Assembly (NCBI GenBank): GCA_026016205.1
Contig: CP061209.1
Coordinates: 884,330 to 948,329 of the forward strand
Source of the DNA: Methanosarcinales archaeon
GTDB lineage: Archaea > Halobacteriota > UBA148 > JAUWXC01
Reading direction: 5' to 3'
Length of the DNA stretch: 64,000 nucleotides
A program made the position numbers and the translations under genes. This document shows, piece by piece, positions 19,428-29,766 of this stretch; position 1 is the first letter of the stretch, and every line of letters begins with the position of its first letter. The notes beneath the pieces were generated by a model. That model saw only the letters and a program-made list of their open reading frames with translations. It searched no databases and was not told the DNA's origin.

Positions 19428-21113
19428 TCTTGTAATTCCCATGGAATTCAAGATTCCACCCTTATCTGCCGAACTCGCCAGTTTCACGTACCTGGCTAGA
19501 TATCCCTTCAATTCGCGCCTTGGTGGTTTCCACTCCTTTCTGCGGGCCTCAATCTCTTCTTCGCTCAGTTCGACGTTCAGCGCTCTCTCAGGAATGTTGA
19601 TCGAAATCATATCGCCATCCCTCAACAACGCGATAAGTCCGCCCTCAAACGCCTCTGGTGAGACATGCCCAATACAGAGCCCGCGCGTGCCGCCAGAAAA
19701 GCGCCCATCGGTGATCAGCGCAACCGAATTAGACAGACCCATACCGGCAATTGCCGACGTTGGACCCAACATCTCCCTCATGCCAGGCCCGCCCTTCGGA
19801 CCTTCGTATCTAATAACGATAACGTCGCCTTCCTTAATTTCTCCACCAAGAATTGCCTTGACCGCATGCTCCTCACCATCGAAGACATGTGCTGGCCCTT
19901 TGTGAATCAGCATATTCTCATCCACTGCGGTTTGTTTAATGACTGAACCATCTGGCGCAAGATTGCCCCTGAGAACTGCTACACCCCCTTCTAGATGATT
20001 GGGATTGTCAAGCGGTCTGATGACCTCCTCGTTTACCACCATCACGCCCCTTAGATTCTCGCCCAATGTTTTGCCCGAAACCGTCAACACATCCATGTGC
20101 AGTTTCTCTTCCAAGCGCTTCATGAGTGCGGGGATGCCTCCTGCCCTATCAAGGTCTTCAAGCATATGTGGCCCACCAGGGCGCATGTTGCACAGATGTG
20201 GGGTTTTTCTGCTTAAGTCATCGAAGATGTCGAGGTCTAGGGCAATACCAGCTTCATGCGCGATTGCGAGGAGGTGCAATACCGTATTGGTCGAGCCTCC
20301 CAGCGCCATGTCAACTATAATCGCGTTTTTAAATGCGGCTTCCGTCATGATGTCAAGCGCAGAGATATTCTGCTTGATGAGCGAAACAATCTGTTTGCCC
20401 GTTTCAAAGGCAAGTTCTCTCTTTTTCTCGTCAACTGCATGCGCTGTCGCACACCCAGGAAGCGACATACCAAGCGCTTCCGTAACGCATGCCATGGTAT
20501 TGGCAGTGAACATCCCAGCACAGCTACCAGCACCGGGACAGGCAACATGCTCAAGTGATGTTAACTCCTCCTCACTCACAGAGCCTGTTTTGATAGCCCC
20601 AACTGCTTCAAAAACCGTAATCAGGTCAACATTCTTTCCCTTGTACTTGCCAGGCTTCATAGGTCCGCCGGTTACCGCAATAGTGGGCAAATTCATCCGC
20701 GCCGCCGCCATTAAATGACCTGGCACGATTTTATCACAAGTGGGGATAAGCACCATGCCATCGAATTGATGCGCCATAGCCCATAACTCAATGGAATCAG
20801 CGATGACTTCCCGGCTTGGCAATGAGTAATGCATGCCTTCATGCCCCATTGCAATTCCGTCGCAAATCGCAATCGTGTCCATTTCAAATGGAACTCCGCC
20901 CCCTGCCCTAACGCCCCTCTTAACGTCCTCCGCGAGTTTTCTGAGATGAATGTGGCCGGGAACGATTTCATTATAGCTATTGATGACGGCGACAAATGGC
21001 TTGTCAAAATCCTCATCTTCTATGCCACACGCATGAAGAAGTGCCCTATGTGGCGCCCTTTCAAGACCTTTTTTTATTGCATCACTTCTCAAGATAACGC
21101 CTCTACCATACAA
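19413..21113 (-). CDS. ilvD: Dihydroxy-acid dehydratase
   Basis: A 566-residue iron-sulfur dehydratase for the third common step of isoleucine and valine synthesis. Cluster-ligand Cys lie in [13 protein letters not shown] and [32 protein letters not shown] follows. The C-terminal region [19 protein letters not shown] is also diagnostic. AGAGGA lies about ten bases before the ATG. It supplies 2-oxoisovalerate, the precursor used by the leu genes at the left end. Divergent from the thermosome gene; the space between them carries a 12-bp direct repeat. Confidence 0.93.
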   Translation of the reverse strand: MYGRGVILRSDAIKKGLERAPHRALLHACGIEDEDFDKPFVAVINSYNEIVPGHIHLRKLAEDVKRGVRAGGGVPFEMDTIAICDGIAMGHEGMHYSLPSREVIADSIELWAMAHQFDGMVLIPTCDKIVPGHLMAAARMNLPTIAVTGGPMKPGKYKGKNVDLITVFEAVGAIKTGSVSEEELTSLEHVACPGAGSCAGMFTANTMACVTEALGMSLPGCATAHAVDEKKRELAFETGKQIVSLIKQNISALDIMTEAAFKNAIIVDMALGGSTNTVLHLLAIAHEAGIALDLDIFDDLSRKTPHLCNMRPGGPHMLEDLDRAGGIPALMKRLEEKLHMDVLTVSGKTLGENLRGVMVVNEEVIRPLDNPNHLEGGVAVLRGNLAPDGSVIKQTAVDENMLIHKGPAHVFDGEEHAVKAILGGEIKEGDVIVIRYEGPKGGPGMREMLGPTSAIAGMGLSNSVALITDGRFSGGTRGLCIGHVSPEAFEGGLIALLRDGDMISINIPERALNVELSEEEIEARRKEWKPPRRELKGYLARYVKLASSADKGGILNSMGITRVADF

Positions 21114-21125
21114 TACGTTCCTCTT

Positions 21126-21175
21126 TTAAAATAGTGACGGAAAAAATAGAGATAAACATTACCTTAAAATAGTGA
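21126..21175. repeat. 12-bp direct repeat in the ilvD/thermosome divergent region
   Basis: TTAAAATAGTGA occurs at 21126-21137 and again at 21164-21175, 38 bases apart, with GATAAAC also present twice nearby. The copies lie just upstream of ilvD and 30-70 bases upstream of the thermosome TATA box. They could be operators for either gene; no known heat-shock palindrome is seen. Confidence 0.4.
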
Positions 21176-21200
21176 TAAACACTCTCATAATTTGGAACGT

Positions 21201-21216
21201 TATATTTATATAGAAG
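21201..21216 (+). promoter_or_regulatory. TATA box of the thermosome gene
   Basis: TATATTTATATAGAAG sits about 45-60 bases before the thermosome ATG, leaving room for a short leader with GAGGTGA as ribosome binding site. A 14-base stretch of it (from 21203) recurs exactly at 50459, upstream of the compatible-solute genes. Confidence 0.6.
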
Positions 21217-21260
21217 CACTAGTCTATTTTTGCCCGCAAAAGATTTTGAGGTGATTTAGA

Positions 21261-22907
21261 ATGGTAGGACAACAAGCAGGACAATTGGCTGGACAGCCCA
21301 TATTAATTCTAAGAGAGGGCAGTCAGAGAACAAGGGGCAGAGAAGCCCAGAGCATGAATATTATGGCGGCAAAAGCCGTCGCAGAGGCAGTTAGGACGAC
21401 GTTGGGGCCAAAGGGCATGGACAAGATGCTCGTAGATTCCATGGGCGACGTCGTGATTACGAATGATGGAGCGACGATTCTCAAGGAGATGGATATCGAG
21501 CATCCTGCAGCGAAGATGATGGTAGAAGTGGCGAAGACACAGGATGATGAAGTTGGCGATGGCACTACAACTGCGGTGGTCCTAGCCGGAGAGTTGCTTA
21601 AAAAGGCAGAGGCACTCTTGGACCAAGACATCCATCCAACAGTCATTGCATCTGGGTACAGACACGCCTCGACCAAGGCAAGGGAAATCCTGAGTGAAAT
21701 GGTAGGCAATGTTGCCCCAGAAGATGAGGAATTGCTGAAGAAGATGGCAATGACAGCCATGATTGGAAAGGGCGCAGAGGCAGTAGGAGACAAACTGGCT
21801 GAACTCTCTGTAAAAGCGGTTAAAGCAGTCGTCCAAGAGGATGGTTCGGTTGATGTTGACGATATAAAAGTCGAGAAGAAGGTTGGCGGCAACATCGGCG
21901 ACTCTGAGCTGATTGAAGGCATGATAATTGACAAAGAAAGAGTGCGTTCTGACATGCCAAAGAAGGTGGAGAATGCGAAGATCACTCTGATCGATTCTGC
22001 ATTGGAGATTGAGAAGACTGAAGTGGATGCGAAAATAGAGATTACATCTCCTGAGCAGATGCAGGCATTCCTCGCCGAAGAGGAGCGCATGTTGAAGAGC
22101 ATGGTGGATGCCATCAAGGGCAGCGGCGCAAACGTCGTATTCTGCCAGAAGGGCATTGATGACCTAGCGCAGCACTATCTCGCGAAGGCAGGCATTTTTG
22201 CCGCGAGAAGGGTCAAGGAATCTGACATGAAGAAACTCGCCAAGGCGACAGGGGCAAAGATAGTTTCCAACGTCCAGGAGATTGGCAAGGACGACATGGG
22301 GCACGCAGGTCTTGTCGAGGAACGGACGATTGGTGATGATGAAATGACCTTTGTAGAAAAGTGCAAAAATCCCAAGGCAGTTTCCATTATACTCAGAGGC
22401 GGAACAGAGCATGTCGTCGACGAGGTTGAGAGAGCCATGCACGATGCGCTATGCGTCGTAGGCGTAGCCGTAGAAGATGGAACTTTCGTAGTCGGCGGGG
22501 GCGCTGCCGAGATGGAGCTGGCGTCAAAACTGAGAAAGTATGCCGCGACGGTGGGTGGTAGAGAGCAACTTGCCATAGAGGCATTTACAGATGCACTGGA
22601 AGTCATTTCCAGGACGCTAGCAGAGAGTGCTGGTCTCGACCAGATAGATACACTGGTAGAGCTGCGCGCAGAGCACGAAAAGGGAAACAAATACGCAGGG
22701 CTAAACGTGCATACGGGCAAAGTGGCCGATATGCAGAAAATAGGCGTCATAGAACCTGCACGAATAAAAACACAGGCCATTGGCTCTGCAGCTGAGGCAG
22801 CAATAATGATCCTGCGAATAGACGATGTGATCGCTGGTGGTAAGCTAAAAGAAGGAATGGGTGCTGGCGGTCCTCCGGGAGGAATGCCAGGAGGAATGGG
22901 GTACTAA
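21261..22907 (+). CDS. thsA: Thermosome subunit (group II chaperonin)
   Basis: A 548-residue CCT-type chaperonin subunit that folds proteins in a closed double ring. Seen are the ATP-binding segments [22 protein letters not shown] and [16 protein letters not shown], plus [15 protein letters not shown]-like sequence near the end ([18 protein letters not shown]). The C-terminus is a [13 protein letters not shown] repeat that lines the chamber. GAGGTGA lies six bases before the ATG. It is the only thermosome gene in the window; other subunits may be elsewhere. Confidence 0.94.
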   Translation: MVGQQAGQLAGQPILILREGSQRTRGREAQSMNIMAAKAVAEAVRTTLGPKGMDKMLVDSMGDVVITNDGATILKEMDIEHPAAKMMVEVAKTQDDEVGDGTTTAVVLAGELLKKAEALLDQDIHPTVIASGYRHASTKAREILSEMVGNVAPEDEELLKKMAMTAMIGKGAEAVGDKLAELSVKAVKAVVQEDGSVDVDDIKVEKKVGGNIGDSELIEGMIIDKERVRSDMPKKVENAKITLIDSALEIEKTEVDAKIEITSPEQMQAFLAEEERMLKSMVDAIKGSGANVVFCQKGIDDLAQHYLAKAGIFAARRVKESDMKKLAKATGAKIVSNVQEIGKDDMGHAGLVEERTIGDDEMTFVEKCKNPKAVSIILRGGTEHVVDEVERAMHDALCVVGVAVEDGTFVVGGGAAEMELASKLRKYAATVGGREQLAIEAFTDALEVISRTLAESAGLDQIDTLVELRAEHEKGNKYAGLNVHTGKVADMQKIGVIEPARIKTQAIGSAAEAAIMILRIDDVIAGGKLKEGMGAGGPPGGMPGGMGY

Positions 22908-22913
22908 CCCCAT

Positions 22914-22930
22914 ACCTTTTCTTTTTTATT
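22914..22930 (+). terminator. Pyrimidine-rich terminator after the thermosome gene
   Basis: Directly after the thermosome stop comes CCTTTTCTTTTTTATTC-like sequence, an oligo-T tract of the kind that ends archaeal transcripts without a hairpin. Confidence 0.5.
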
Positions 22931-22938
22931 CTTGGAAT

Positions 22939-23019
22939 GTATCGGTTTCCCTGTTTTTATCCCGATACCGATACTATTTTATACCTCGCGGTCATATCGG
23001 TTATGTGAGAATTTAGCCG
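22939..23019. promoter_or_regulatory. ATCGGT/ACCGAT repeats upstream of the Fic gene
   Basis: GTATCGGT at 22939-22946 and ACCGATAC at 22967-22974 form a perfect 8-bp inverted repeat. A TATA-like TTTTATAC follows at 22977-22984, then another ATATCGGTT near 22994 and a GCCGATGCCGATG pair near 23007-23019. The half-sites flank the probable core promoter of the Fic gene on both sides, as expected for an autoregulated operator. Confidence 0.45.
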
Positions 23020-23029
23020 ATGCCGATGT

Positions 23030-23941
23030 GTGGTTACCGTGATAAAAAAGGTGCTCCTGCAAAGGATTTTGAAAAAGAAAAGGCGTTTAGCCCAGATGCG
23101 ACCTCTACCGAAGGATGTGGTGAAAAAGTTGAGGGAAGAGTTGCGACTACTTCACACATATCACTCCAATGCAATAGAAGGAAATACGCTGACGCTACAG
23201 GAAACTAAATTAATCTTAGAGCAGGGTATAACCGTTGGTGGAAAAAGCCTCCACGAGCACTTGGAAGCAACGAATACTGCCGATGCCTACAAATTCATCG
23301 AAGAACTCGCGAAAGGTAAGAGGCATATTGCCCATGAGACCGTCCAAGAGATACACGCGATAGTAACCAGGGGCATTCTCACCGAACAAGGGAAGTATCG
23401 CATTGCCAACGTCAGAATTGTCGGTGCGATCAAAACGCCACCAGATTACACCAAAGTAGCGAAATTGATGGAGGGGGTTTTTGAAATGTTGAAAAAATCG
23501 AAACATGACTCCATCAGTACGGCTGCATTACTGCATCACGGCATCGTCGCCATTCATCCGTTCATCGATGGTAATGGAAGGGTGGCGAGGCTCGTCACGA
23601 ATTTATATCTGGTGCAGCACGGTTATCCGCCCATAGTGTTGAGAAGGGAGGACAGGAAGAAGTATTATAAGATGCTGAAGAGAGCGGACCTAGGCGATCC
23701 TAAGCCATTCGTCAACTTCATCGCGAAAGCGGTGGATGAATCGCTGAGTTTCTACCTCTCAGCATTGGGCGGTGATGATGAGCTGCTACCGCTCGGAGAA
23801 CTCACAAAAGAATCGCCATATTCCCAAGAATATCTAAGTCTGCTGGCACGACAGGACAAGTTAGACGCAATTAAGATCAACGGCGTCTGGCATGCATCGC
23901 GGAGAGCACTGAAGCAGTATAGGGATAGTGTAGAAGCGTAG
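23030..23941 (+). CDS. Fic-family protein with C-terminal helix-turn-helix-like module
   Basis: A protein of up to 303 residues. The Fic core has HPFIDGNGRVARL with catalytic His, the nucleotide-transfer (usually AMPylation) motif. Upstream, HTYHSNAIEGNTLTL matches the S/TxxxE/N inhibitory-type helix (SNAIEGN) at the N-terminal side, so the enzyme may be self-inhibited. The C-terminus (SQEYLSLLARQDKLDAIKIN, then GVWHASRRALKQY) looks like the DNA-binding module seen in many Fic proteins and would suit autoregulation through the repeats upstream. The start is uncertain: GTG codons at 23030 and 23039 are candidates. Target unknown. Confidence 0.82.
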   Translation: MVTVIKKVLLQRILKKKRRLAQMRPLPKDVVKKLREELRLLHTYHSNAIEGNTLTLQETKLILEQGITVGGKSLHEHLEATNTADAYKFIEELAKGKRHIAHETVQEIHAIVTRGILTEQGKYRIANVRIVGAIKTPPDYTKVAKLMEGVFEMLKKSKHDSISTAALLHHGIVAIHPFIDGNGRVARLVTNLYLVQHGYPPIVLRREDRKKYYKMLKRADLGDPKPFVNFIAKAVDESLSFYLSALGGDDELLPLGELTKESPYSQEYLSLLARQDKLDAIKINGVWHASRRALKQYRDSVEA

Positions 23942-23980
23942 GTATCCCACTATAGTCTGATTTTATCAATAAAAATGCAT

Positions 23981-25165
23981 TCACACTTCAATCCTCTTCG
24001 TCTCTGGATTGTAGATGCACGTGGGGTCTTCTTCGAAGAAGTCGCCCTTGAAGAACCATGCCTTCTGCCTGCATCCGCCGCATACGTCCTTATAATCGCA
24101 GATGCCGCACTTGCCCTTCAGCAACTCTTCCTTTCTGCGCAACTCGCACAGCAACTCGCATGGATTCTTATTCCATAGTTCATTGAACGTCTGCTTCCGA
24201 AGATTCCCAACTGTCATATGAGGGGCGAAGTGGCACGGATTGACGTTGCCCAGATAGTCGACGTTTGCAACCTTGTTCCCTATGGAGCAGCCCCCTGACA
24301 TCTTCAGCAACTCCCTTACAACGCCAGCGCGCTCTGGGTCCTCTTTTTTCAGCCTCTCCAGAATGTAAACGCCGTCCATCGGAGAGTCTGTGGTCAGAAT
24401 TTCAATATCTTTGTCCCTCAGCTCGATGGCTTTGTCATAGAGGCACTTGAGCACTTCCACCCTCTGCGCCTTCGTGACATCATAGGCTGCGATGTTTTCT
24501 CCTCTGCCGGTTGGCACAAGATGATACAGGCAGAATCGCGGCACTCCCATCTCCACTGCCAAATCCAGCAACGCGGGCACCTGATTCCAGTTATCCTTGG
24601 TGATGGTGATTCTGATGCCTGTCCTCAGTCCAGCGTCCATTGAATTCTTTATCCCGTCCATTGCCATCTTCCAGGCACCCTTGACGCCCCTAAACCTGTC
24701 GTGAATCTCAGGCACTACTGCATCTATGCTGACGCCGACATAGCGCACATCCACATCCTTCAACCTCTGAGCAACTTCCGGTGTAATCAGCGTGCCATTT
24801 GTTGAAATGACGGCGCGCAGCCCAACGTCTTTTGCATGCTCAGCAAATGGGAATAAATTCTTGCTCGCAAGCGGCTCACCGCCGGTAAGGATGAGCATGG
24901 GGATTCCCAATTCGGCAAGCTCGTCAATAAATCGAGTGCCTTCCTCCAACGTCAGTTCATCGGGATGTGGTCCTGGCACTGCACGAGCATAGCAGTGCTC
25001 GCACCGGAGGTTGCACGCTCGTGTGATGTTCCACATCACAACCGGTTTCCTCTCTGAGGAGAACCGGATTAAATCGTCCGGCGCTTCCGCCGCAGCCATC
25101 TCCTTTGCCCTGAGGGCGGCCCACACCGTTGCCTTGTCCGCCAGAATCTTGGAGAATATAATCAC
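23981..25165 (-). CDS. ahbC: Radical SAM 12,18-didecarboxysiroheme deacetylase
   Basis: A 394-residue radical SAM enzyme. The SAM cluster motif is CNLRCEHCYA near residue 50, preceded by RKPVVMWNITRA, typical of the NirJ/AhbC group. A C-terminal second cluster site has CSIGNKVANVDYLGNVNPC, and CGICDYKDVCGGCRQ follows. AhbC removes the two acetate side chains of 12,18-didecarboxysiroheme, giving Fe-coproporphyrin III. It is the last gene of the hem operon and overlaps hemD by four bases. I separate it from AhbD (33042) by length and the RPVVxWNxTR motif. Confidence 0.85.
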   Translation of the reverse strand: MIIFSKILADKATVWAALRAKEMAAAEAPDDLIRFSSERKPVVMWNITRACNLRCEHCYARAVPGPHPDELTLEEGTRFIDELAELGIPMLILTGGEPLASKNLFPFAEHAKDVGLRAVISTNGTLITPEVAQRLKDVDVRYVGVSIDAVVPEIHDRFRGVKGAWKMAMDGIKNSMDAGLRTGIRITITKDNWNQVPALLDLAVEMGVPRFCLYHLVPTGRGENIAAYDVTKAQRVEVLKCLYDKAIELRDKDIEILTTDSPMDGVYILERLKKEDPERAGVVRELLKMSGGCSIGNKVANVDYLGNVNPCHFAPHMTVGNLRKQTFNELWNKNPCELLCELRRKEELLKGKCGICDYKDVCGGCRQKAWFFKGDFFEEDPTCIYNPETKRIEV

Positions 25166-25929
25166 TCTGCTACCTCCAGTGCATCCAGCAAATCCTCGAA
25201 GGTAAACCTTTTTGGCAACACATCCACATGAATGTCGTTGCTCGTCAAAGCCTCTGCTGTCGGCGTTCCTATCGCAGCAACTGTCTTCCTGTTCATGGCT
25301 TCTATCACCTCATTCCTCTTACCTAAATCTTCCGCCGTTTTGAGAAAATTGGCAACCGTCATCGCGCTTGTAAATACAAAGATGTCAATTTTGTCGTCCA
25401 GCGCAGCCTTGATAATCTCTTCCTGGGCTTTGCCGGTAGGGCGTACAATTTCATACACCTGAACCTCATGCACACGCGCACCATGTTTTTTAAGCCCCTC
25501 TATCAACGCAGGACTCCCATGCGAACTCCGCACCACTTCAACCTTTTTTTTGTTGACAAACGGTGCCAGCGCGCCCACAATTCCATCCGAGGAATACGTC
25601 GCTGGCATCAGGTCAACATGTATGCTGTGCTTTTCCAACTCGCGCTGCGTGTTGGGACCGATTGCGACCATGTTGCACGCGTTCAGCGCGTCCACAAATT
25701 TTTTGTTGCCCGCCCTTTTCAACGCGAACGCAACCCCGTTAGCGCTGGTGAAAATCACATAATCAACTTCATGATTCAAAACACGCTGGACAAAAACGTC
25801 AAACTCCGGGTCGTCTTTTTCCCTCAACTCAATCATGGGCGCAGCGATGACATCATACCCATAGGATTCCGCCAGTTTAATTGACTCTGGTAAATATCGC
25901 TGGGGGCGCATTATCGCAACCGTCTTCAT
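25162..25929 (-). CDS. hemD: Uroporphyrinogen-III synthase
   Basis: A 255-residue two-lobed protein that cyclises hydroxymethylbilane with inversion of ring D. The sequence is poorly conserved in this family; support comes from YVIFTSANGVAFALKRAG, VVAIGPNTQRELEKH-like text (MVAIGPNTQRELEK), IDIFVFTSAMTVANFLK and VAAIGTPTAEAL, plus position. It lies between cobA and ahbC with four-base overlaps on both sides. Product feeds the SUMT next to it. Confidence 0.88.
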   Translation of the reverse strand: MKTVAIMRPQRYLPESIKLAESYGYDVIAAPMIELREKDDPEFDVFVQRVLNHEVDYVIFTSANGVAFALKRAGNKKFVDALNACNMVAIGPNTQRELEKHSIHVDLMPATYSSDGIVGALAPFVNKKKVEVVRSSHGSPALIEGLKKHGARVHEVQVYEIVRPTGKAQEEIIKAALDDKIDIFVFTSAMTVANFLKTAEDLGKRNEVIEAMNRKTVAAIGTPTAEALTSNDIHVDVLPKRFTFEDLLDALEVAE

Positions 25930-26654
25930 TCCCGTCTCCCGAGTGTTTCGCGCAACCTGACAACATCGCCCACGACCACTATTGCAGGCGGTTTTACGTT
26001 GGCCTTTTTTGCAACTTCAACTATATTACGCAGCGTTCCGATTGTAACCCTTTGCTCCTTTGTGGTGCCCTTTTCGATGATTGCAACTGGCGTCTTAGGG
26101 TCTTTGCCATGCGTTATCAGCGCATTTACGTTATGTTCAAGCTGTTTCACGCCCATCAAAATGACCAATGTTCCCTCCATCTTCGCGAGCAAACTCCAGT
26201 CGAGTGCGGACATGTCCTTCACCGCCTCGTGCCCCGTGACAAACGTAACCATCGATGCATAGTCCCTGTGCGTCACAGGTATGCCAGCGTACGCAGGTGC
26301 TGCTATCGCAGATGTGATGCCTGGAGTCACATCAACTTCTATCCCGGATGCCGCCAGTGCTTCTACTTCTTCGCCCCCCCTGCCAAACAAATATGGGTCG
26401 CCTCCCTTGACCCTTACAACCACCTTGCCCTCTTTGGCATATTTAACCAGCATTTGATTGATCTTATCCTGCTCGTATTTGTGATAGCCGGCGTGCTTGC
26501 CCACATCTATCTGCGTTGCATTGGCCGGAAATAATTTGACAATTTCATCTCCCACCAGTTGATCGTATAGAATAACATCCGCCCCTTTGATGATGCGCTC
26601 CGCTTTCTTTGTAAGCAGTTCTGAGTCCCCTGGACCTGCACCAACTAGGTACAC
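25926..26654 (-). CDS. cobA: Uroporphyrinogen-III C-methyltransferase (SUMT)
   Basis: A 242-residue SAM-dependent methylase that makes precorrin-2, the branch point to siroheme, haem, B12 and F430. It begins VYLVGAGPGDSELLTKKAER and has VVRVKGGDPYLFGRGGEE and GIPVTHRDYASMVTFVTGHE. I prefer the GTG at 26654, one base after the hemC stop and preceded by AAGGG. An ATG 11 codons upstream would overlap hemC by 32 bases. Part of the hemABLC-cobA-hemD-ahbC run. Confidence 0.92.
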   Translation of the reverse strand: MYLVGAGPGDSELLTKKAERIIKGADVILYDQLVGDEIVKLFPANATQIDVGKHAGYHKYEQDKINQMLVKYAKEGKVVVRVKGGDPYLFGRGGEEVEALAASGIEVDVTPGITSAIAAPAYAGIPVTHRDYASMVTFVTGHEAVKDMSALDWSLLAKMEGTLVILMGVKQLEHNVNALITHGKDPKTPVAIIEKGTTKEQRVTIGTLRNIVEVAKKANVKPPAIVVVGDVVRLRETLGRRE

Positions 26655-26655
26655 C

Positions 26656-27543
26656 TTAGCCCTTGATGTTCTTGATTGCTTCTTCAACCAGTTCAGCCCC
26701 GCCTTTGTTCTTCAGCTCGGTTCCCATCTCATCGGCAGCAGATTTATAATTACTGATAGTAAAGGAACGCTCCATCGATATACATCTCCGTCCGTCTAGT
26801 GAGAGGATCTCTGCCTTGGCCGTGATAGTGCCGTCATGTAGGCGTGCAAGCGCACCTATTGGAACGATGCATCCCCCTCCCAGAACGCCCAGTATTGTCC
26901 TCTCCACCTCTGTCTCAATCCTAGATGGTTCATGATTTAACTGCCTGATTCCGTCGTTCACACCCTTCCTCGTGACAACTGCAATAGCTCCCTGGCCAGC
27001 AGATGGAATAGTTGGTAGGCGCTCTGCGTCTACATCAATCTGCATCCGTTTTAACCCTGCCTCCGCCAACACGATTCCGTCATAATCTCCCTTGCGCAAC
27101 TTACGAAGCCTTGTATCCACATTGCCACGTATGCCTTTTATCTCTAAATCCGGCCTGAGTCTCAGCAATTGCGCTCTTCGCCTCATGCTTGAAGTACCTA
27201 TAACTGCGTCTTCTGGCAAGTCCCCAAATTTGTAGTCGCTGACCAGAACATCATAGGGCGAGTTCCTACGCAACACAGCACTGAGGATGATTTCGGAGGG
27301 GCGCTCTGTTGGCACATCCTTCATGCTATGCACCGCTATATCGATTTCACCTCTCAGCATCAATTCATCTATTTCCCTGACGAATAGTCCAGCGCCAATT
27401 TCATACAAGGGGCGGTCTGTGAATGCGTCACCACTGGTCTTGACGATCTTAAGTGTGGTTTGTATGCCCTTTTCCTGCAGCAACGACCTGGCGTGTTCCG
27501 TCTGCGCCAACGCAAGTGCGCTGCCCCTTGAGCCTATGATCAT
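26656..27543 (-). CDS. hemC: Hydroxymethylbilane synthase
   Basis: A 295-residue porphobilinogen deaminase that joins four porphobilinogens. The dipyrromethane cofactor Cys is in [13 protein letters not shown] near residue 238. The substrate loop [12 protein letters not shown] and [17 protein letters not shown] are family-typical. The ATG at 27543 overlaps the hemL stop by four bases, indicating tight coupling. Confidence 0.94.
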   Translation of the reverse strand: MIIGSRGSALALAQTEHARSLLQEKGIQTTLKIVKTSGDAFTDRPLYEIGAGLFVREIDELMLRGEIDIAVHSMKDVPTERPSEIILSAVLRRNSPYDVLVSDYKFGDLPEDAVIGTSSMRRRAQLLRLRPDLEIKGIRGNVDTRLRKLRKGDYDGIVLAEAGLKRMQIDVDAERLPTIPSAGQGAIAVVTRKGVNDGIRQLNHEPSRIETEVERTILGVLGGGCIVPIGALARLHDGTITAKAEILSLDGRRCISMERSFTISNYKSAADEMGTELKNKGGAELVEEAIKNIKG

Positions 27544-28805
27544 GATAGGTTTACCTCGTACGCATCTATCGTCCTTTTGATGTCCTCTTGTGTATGGGCA
27601 TAAGACAAAAAGTTGGTCTCAAACTGGGATGGTGGGAGAAATATGCCGTCTTTGTGCATCCTATGGAAGAATTGCCCATATTTTTCTTTATCGCACCTGA
27701 GTGCACCCTGATAATTATGTACCTCGCCGCCGAAAAACACCTTGAACATAGACCCAATGCCAGCAATCGTATAATCGAGACCTTTGCCAGTTATGATGCC
27801 TTCCAGCTGAGTCCTAAGTGAGTTGCCCACGCCATTGAGCTTTTCATGAAGCTTCTCGCTGCGCAGCACTTCTATCGTCGCCAGGCCAGCGGTCAGCGAC
27901 ACGGGATTGCCGTTGAATGTTCCAGCCTGATATACCTTGCCTGCCGGCGAAACATATTCCATTATCTCCCGCCTGCCCCCAATTGCACCTATTGGAAATC
28001 CGCCTCCAAGAATCTTGCCGAGGGTTGTGATGTCAGATGTCACATTATAATATTCCTGGGCCCCGCCCATTGCCAGTCGAAAACCGGTGATGACCTCGTC
28101 GAAGATTAGCAGCATATCATGCTCTTTTGTCAAAGAGCGCACCTCTTGAAGATAATTCTCCCCTGGTAAAATAGGTCCAACATTGCCCATTATGGGCTCC
28201 ATTATGACGGCTGCTATGTCTTCCTTGAACTCATCGATAACCTGAGACATTGCCCCTATATCGTTAAACGGCACCTGCAGCGTATGCTTCGTGAATTCGG
28301 GGGGAATGCCCAATGAACTCGGCATGCCCATCGTGGCAACACCTGAACCTGCCTTCACAAGCACAGCTTCGTGCGCACCATGAAAACCGCCTTCTATCTT
28401 TATTATTTTGTTTCTCCCAGTAAAGCCCCGCGCAATTCGTATCGCGCTCATCGTCGCATCCGTGCCAGATGTCACGAAACGCACCATCTCGATGCCTTTG
28501 TAGTAGCGGGTTATCTCTTTCGCCAGCGCCACCTCCTGCTCGATCGGCGTTCCATAAAGCCAGCCCTTGTCCAATTGATTTATAACTGCCATCTTGATGG
28601 CGGGGTGCGCATGTCCCAGTATAAGGGGGCCATATCCCATGCAGTAATCGATGTATTCGTTTCCATCGACATCCTTAATTTTAGAGCCTTGCGCGGATTT
28701 GACATAGAAAGGATATGGCTTAATCGCCCTGACTGGTGAGCTAACGCCTCCAGGCAAAAGTCTTTGCGCCTCGCTGAACAGCCGCTCCGAGCTCATCTGA
28801 GCCAC
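27540..28805 (-). CDS. hemL: Glutamate-1-semialdehyde 2,1-aminomutase
   Basis: A 421-residue PLP enzyme that makes 5-aminolevulinate from the semialdehyde produced by HemA. The PLP lysine is in [32 protein letters not shown] and [18 protein letters not shown] are conserved. C5-pathway enzyme, as expected for archaea. It overlaps hemB by 13 bases at its start and hemC by four at its end. Confidence 0.95.
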   Translation of the reverse strand: MAQMSSERLFSEAQRLLPGGVSSPVRAIKPYPFYVKSAQGSKIKDVDGNEYIDYCMGYGPLILGHAHPAIKMAVINQLDKGWLYGTPIEQEVALAKEITRYYKGIEMVRFVTSGTDATMSAIRIARGFTGRNKIIKIEGGFHGAHEAVLVKAGSGVATMGMPSSLGIPPEFTKHTLQVPFNDIGAMSQVIDEFKEDIAAVIMEPIMGNVGPILPGENYLQEVRSLTKEHDMLLIFDEVITGFRLAMGGAQEYYNVTSDITTLGKILGGGFPIGAIGGRREIMEYVSPAGKVYQAGTFNGNPVSLTAGLATIEVLRSEKLHEKLNGVGNSLRTQLEGIITGKGLDYTIAGIGSMFKVFFGGEVHNYQGALRCDKEKYGQFFHRMHKDGIFLPPSQFETNFLSYAHTQEDIKRTIDAYEVNLS

Positions 28806-29761
28806 TCCGCAGCATCTTTCGCAAAATAGGTGAGAATCATGTCTGCGCCTGCTCTTTTGATTGCCAGCAATGATTCCATGACTGCTGCTTTCTCATCCAG
28901 CCAACCCTTTTGCGACGCTGCCTTGAGCATGGCATACTCGCCGCTGACGCTGTATGCAGCAGTGGGAACGCATAACTCGGTTTTCACCCTGTTGACTATG
29001 TCCAGATAGGGCAGCGCAGGTTTTACCATGATTATGTCCGCGCCTTCATCCAAATCAAGTGCTGCCTCCCTCAACGCTTCATCAGAATTGGCAGGGTCCA
29101 TTTGATAAGTGGTTCTATCACCGAACGCATAGCCAGATTCAGCAGCCTCCCTGAAAGGACCGTAGAATGCAGACGCATACTTCACCGCATACGACATTAT
29201 GATCATATCCTGAAATCCTTCGTCATCCAAAGCCGTGCGTATCGCATCCACCATGCCATCCATCATTCCGGAGGGGGCGACAATATCTGCACCAGCCTGG
29301 GCATGACTGACTGCAGTTTTGGCAAGAAGCTCCAGCGTTGGGTCATTCAAGATTTTTTTATTCTCAACGATGCCGCAATGACCGTGCGTCATGTACTCAC
29401 ACAAACAGACGTCCGTGATTACAAGCAGCTCATCGCCTAACTCGTCCTTGATTGCCCTCACTGCCTTCTGGATAACGCCATCCTGTGCATATGCTGAAGA
29501 GGCCAATTTGTCCTTATGCAATGGCACCCCAAACAGCATGATGGCAGGGATGCCCATATCTGCCACAATTCTTGCCTCGTCTGCTATCATGCCCAAGGGG
29601 TACCTGAACTGCCCTGGCATGGACTTGATTTCAATAGGCTTTGCATCGCCCTCGCCGACAAACATGGGATAGATTAAATCGTTATGCGTAAGCTCAGTTT
29701 CCCGAACTAAATCCCGTATCTTGGGCTGCCTTAGTCTTCGCATTCTCGATATAGGGAACAT
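28793..29761 (-). CDS. hemB: Porphobilinogen synthase (5-aminolevulinate dehydratase)
   Basis: A 322-residue enzyme condensing two 5-aminolevulinates. The Schiff-base lysine is in [16 protein letters not shown], and the zinc-type cysteine cluster is visible in [15 protein letters not shown], so this is a zinc rather than magnesium form. I start it at the ATG at 29761, which follows GGTGATT; the frame extends three codons further to a TTG. The hemA stop lies just upstream. Confidence 0.94.
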   Translation of the reverse strand: MFPISRMRRLRQPKIRDLVRETELTHNDLIYPMFVGEGDAKPIEIKSMPGQFRYPLGMIADEARIVADMGIPAIMLFGVPLHKDKLASSAYAQDGVIQKAVRAIKDELGDELLVITDVCLCEYMTHGHCGIVENKKILNDPTLELLAKTAVSHAQAGADIVAPSGMMDGMVDAIRTALDDEGFQDMIIMSYAVKYASAFYGPFREAAESGYAFGDRTTYQMDPANSDEALREAALDLDEGADIIMVKPALPYLDIVNRVKTELCVPTAAYSVSGEYAMLKAASQKGWLDEKAAVMESLLAIKRAGADMILTYFAKDAAEWLR

Positions 29762-29766
29762 GGTAT

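Noticed and set aside
21323-22156. 277-codon open frame antisense to the thermosome gene
   Set aside because: Shadow of a strongly biased coding region; no motif, no start signal, and serine/isoleucine-rich composition typical of antisense frames.
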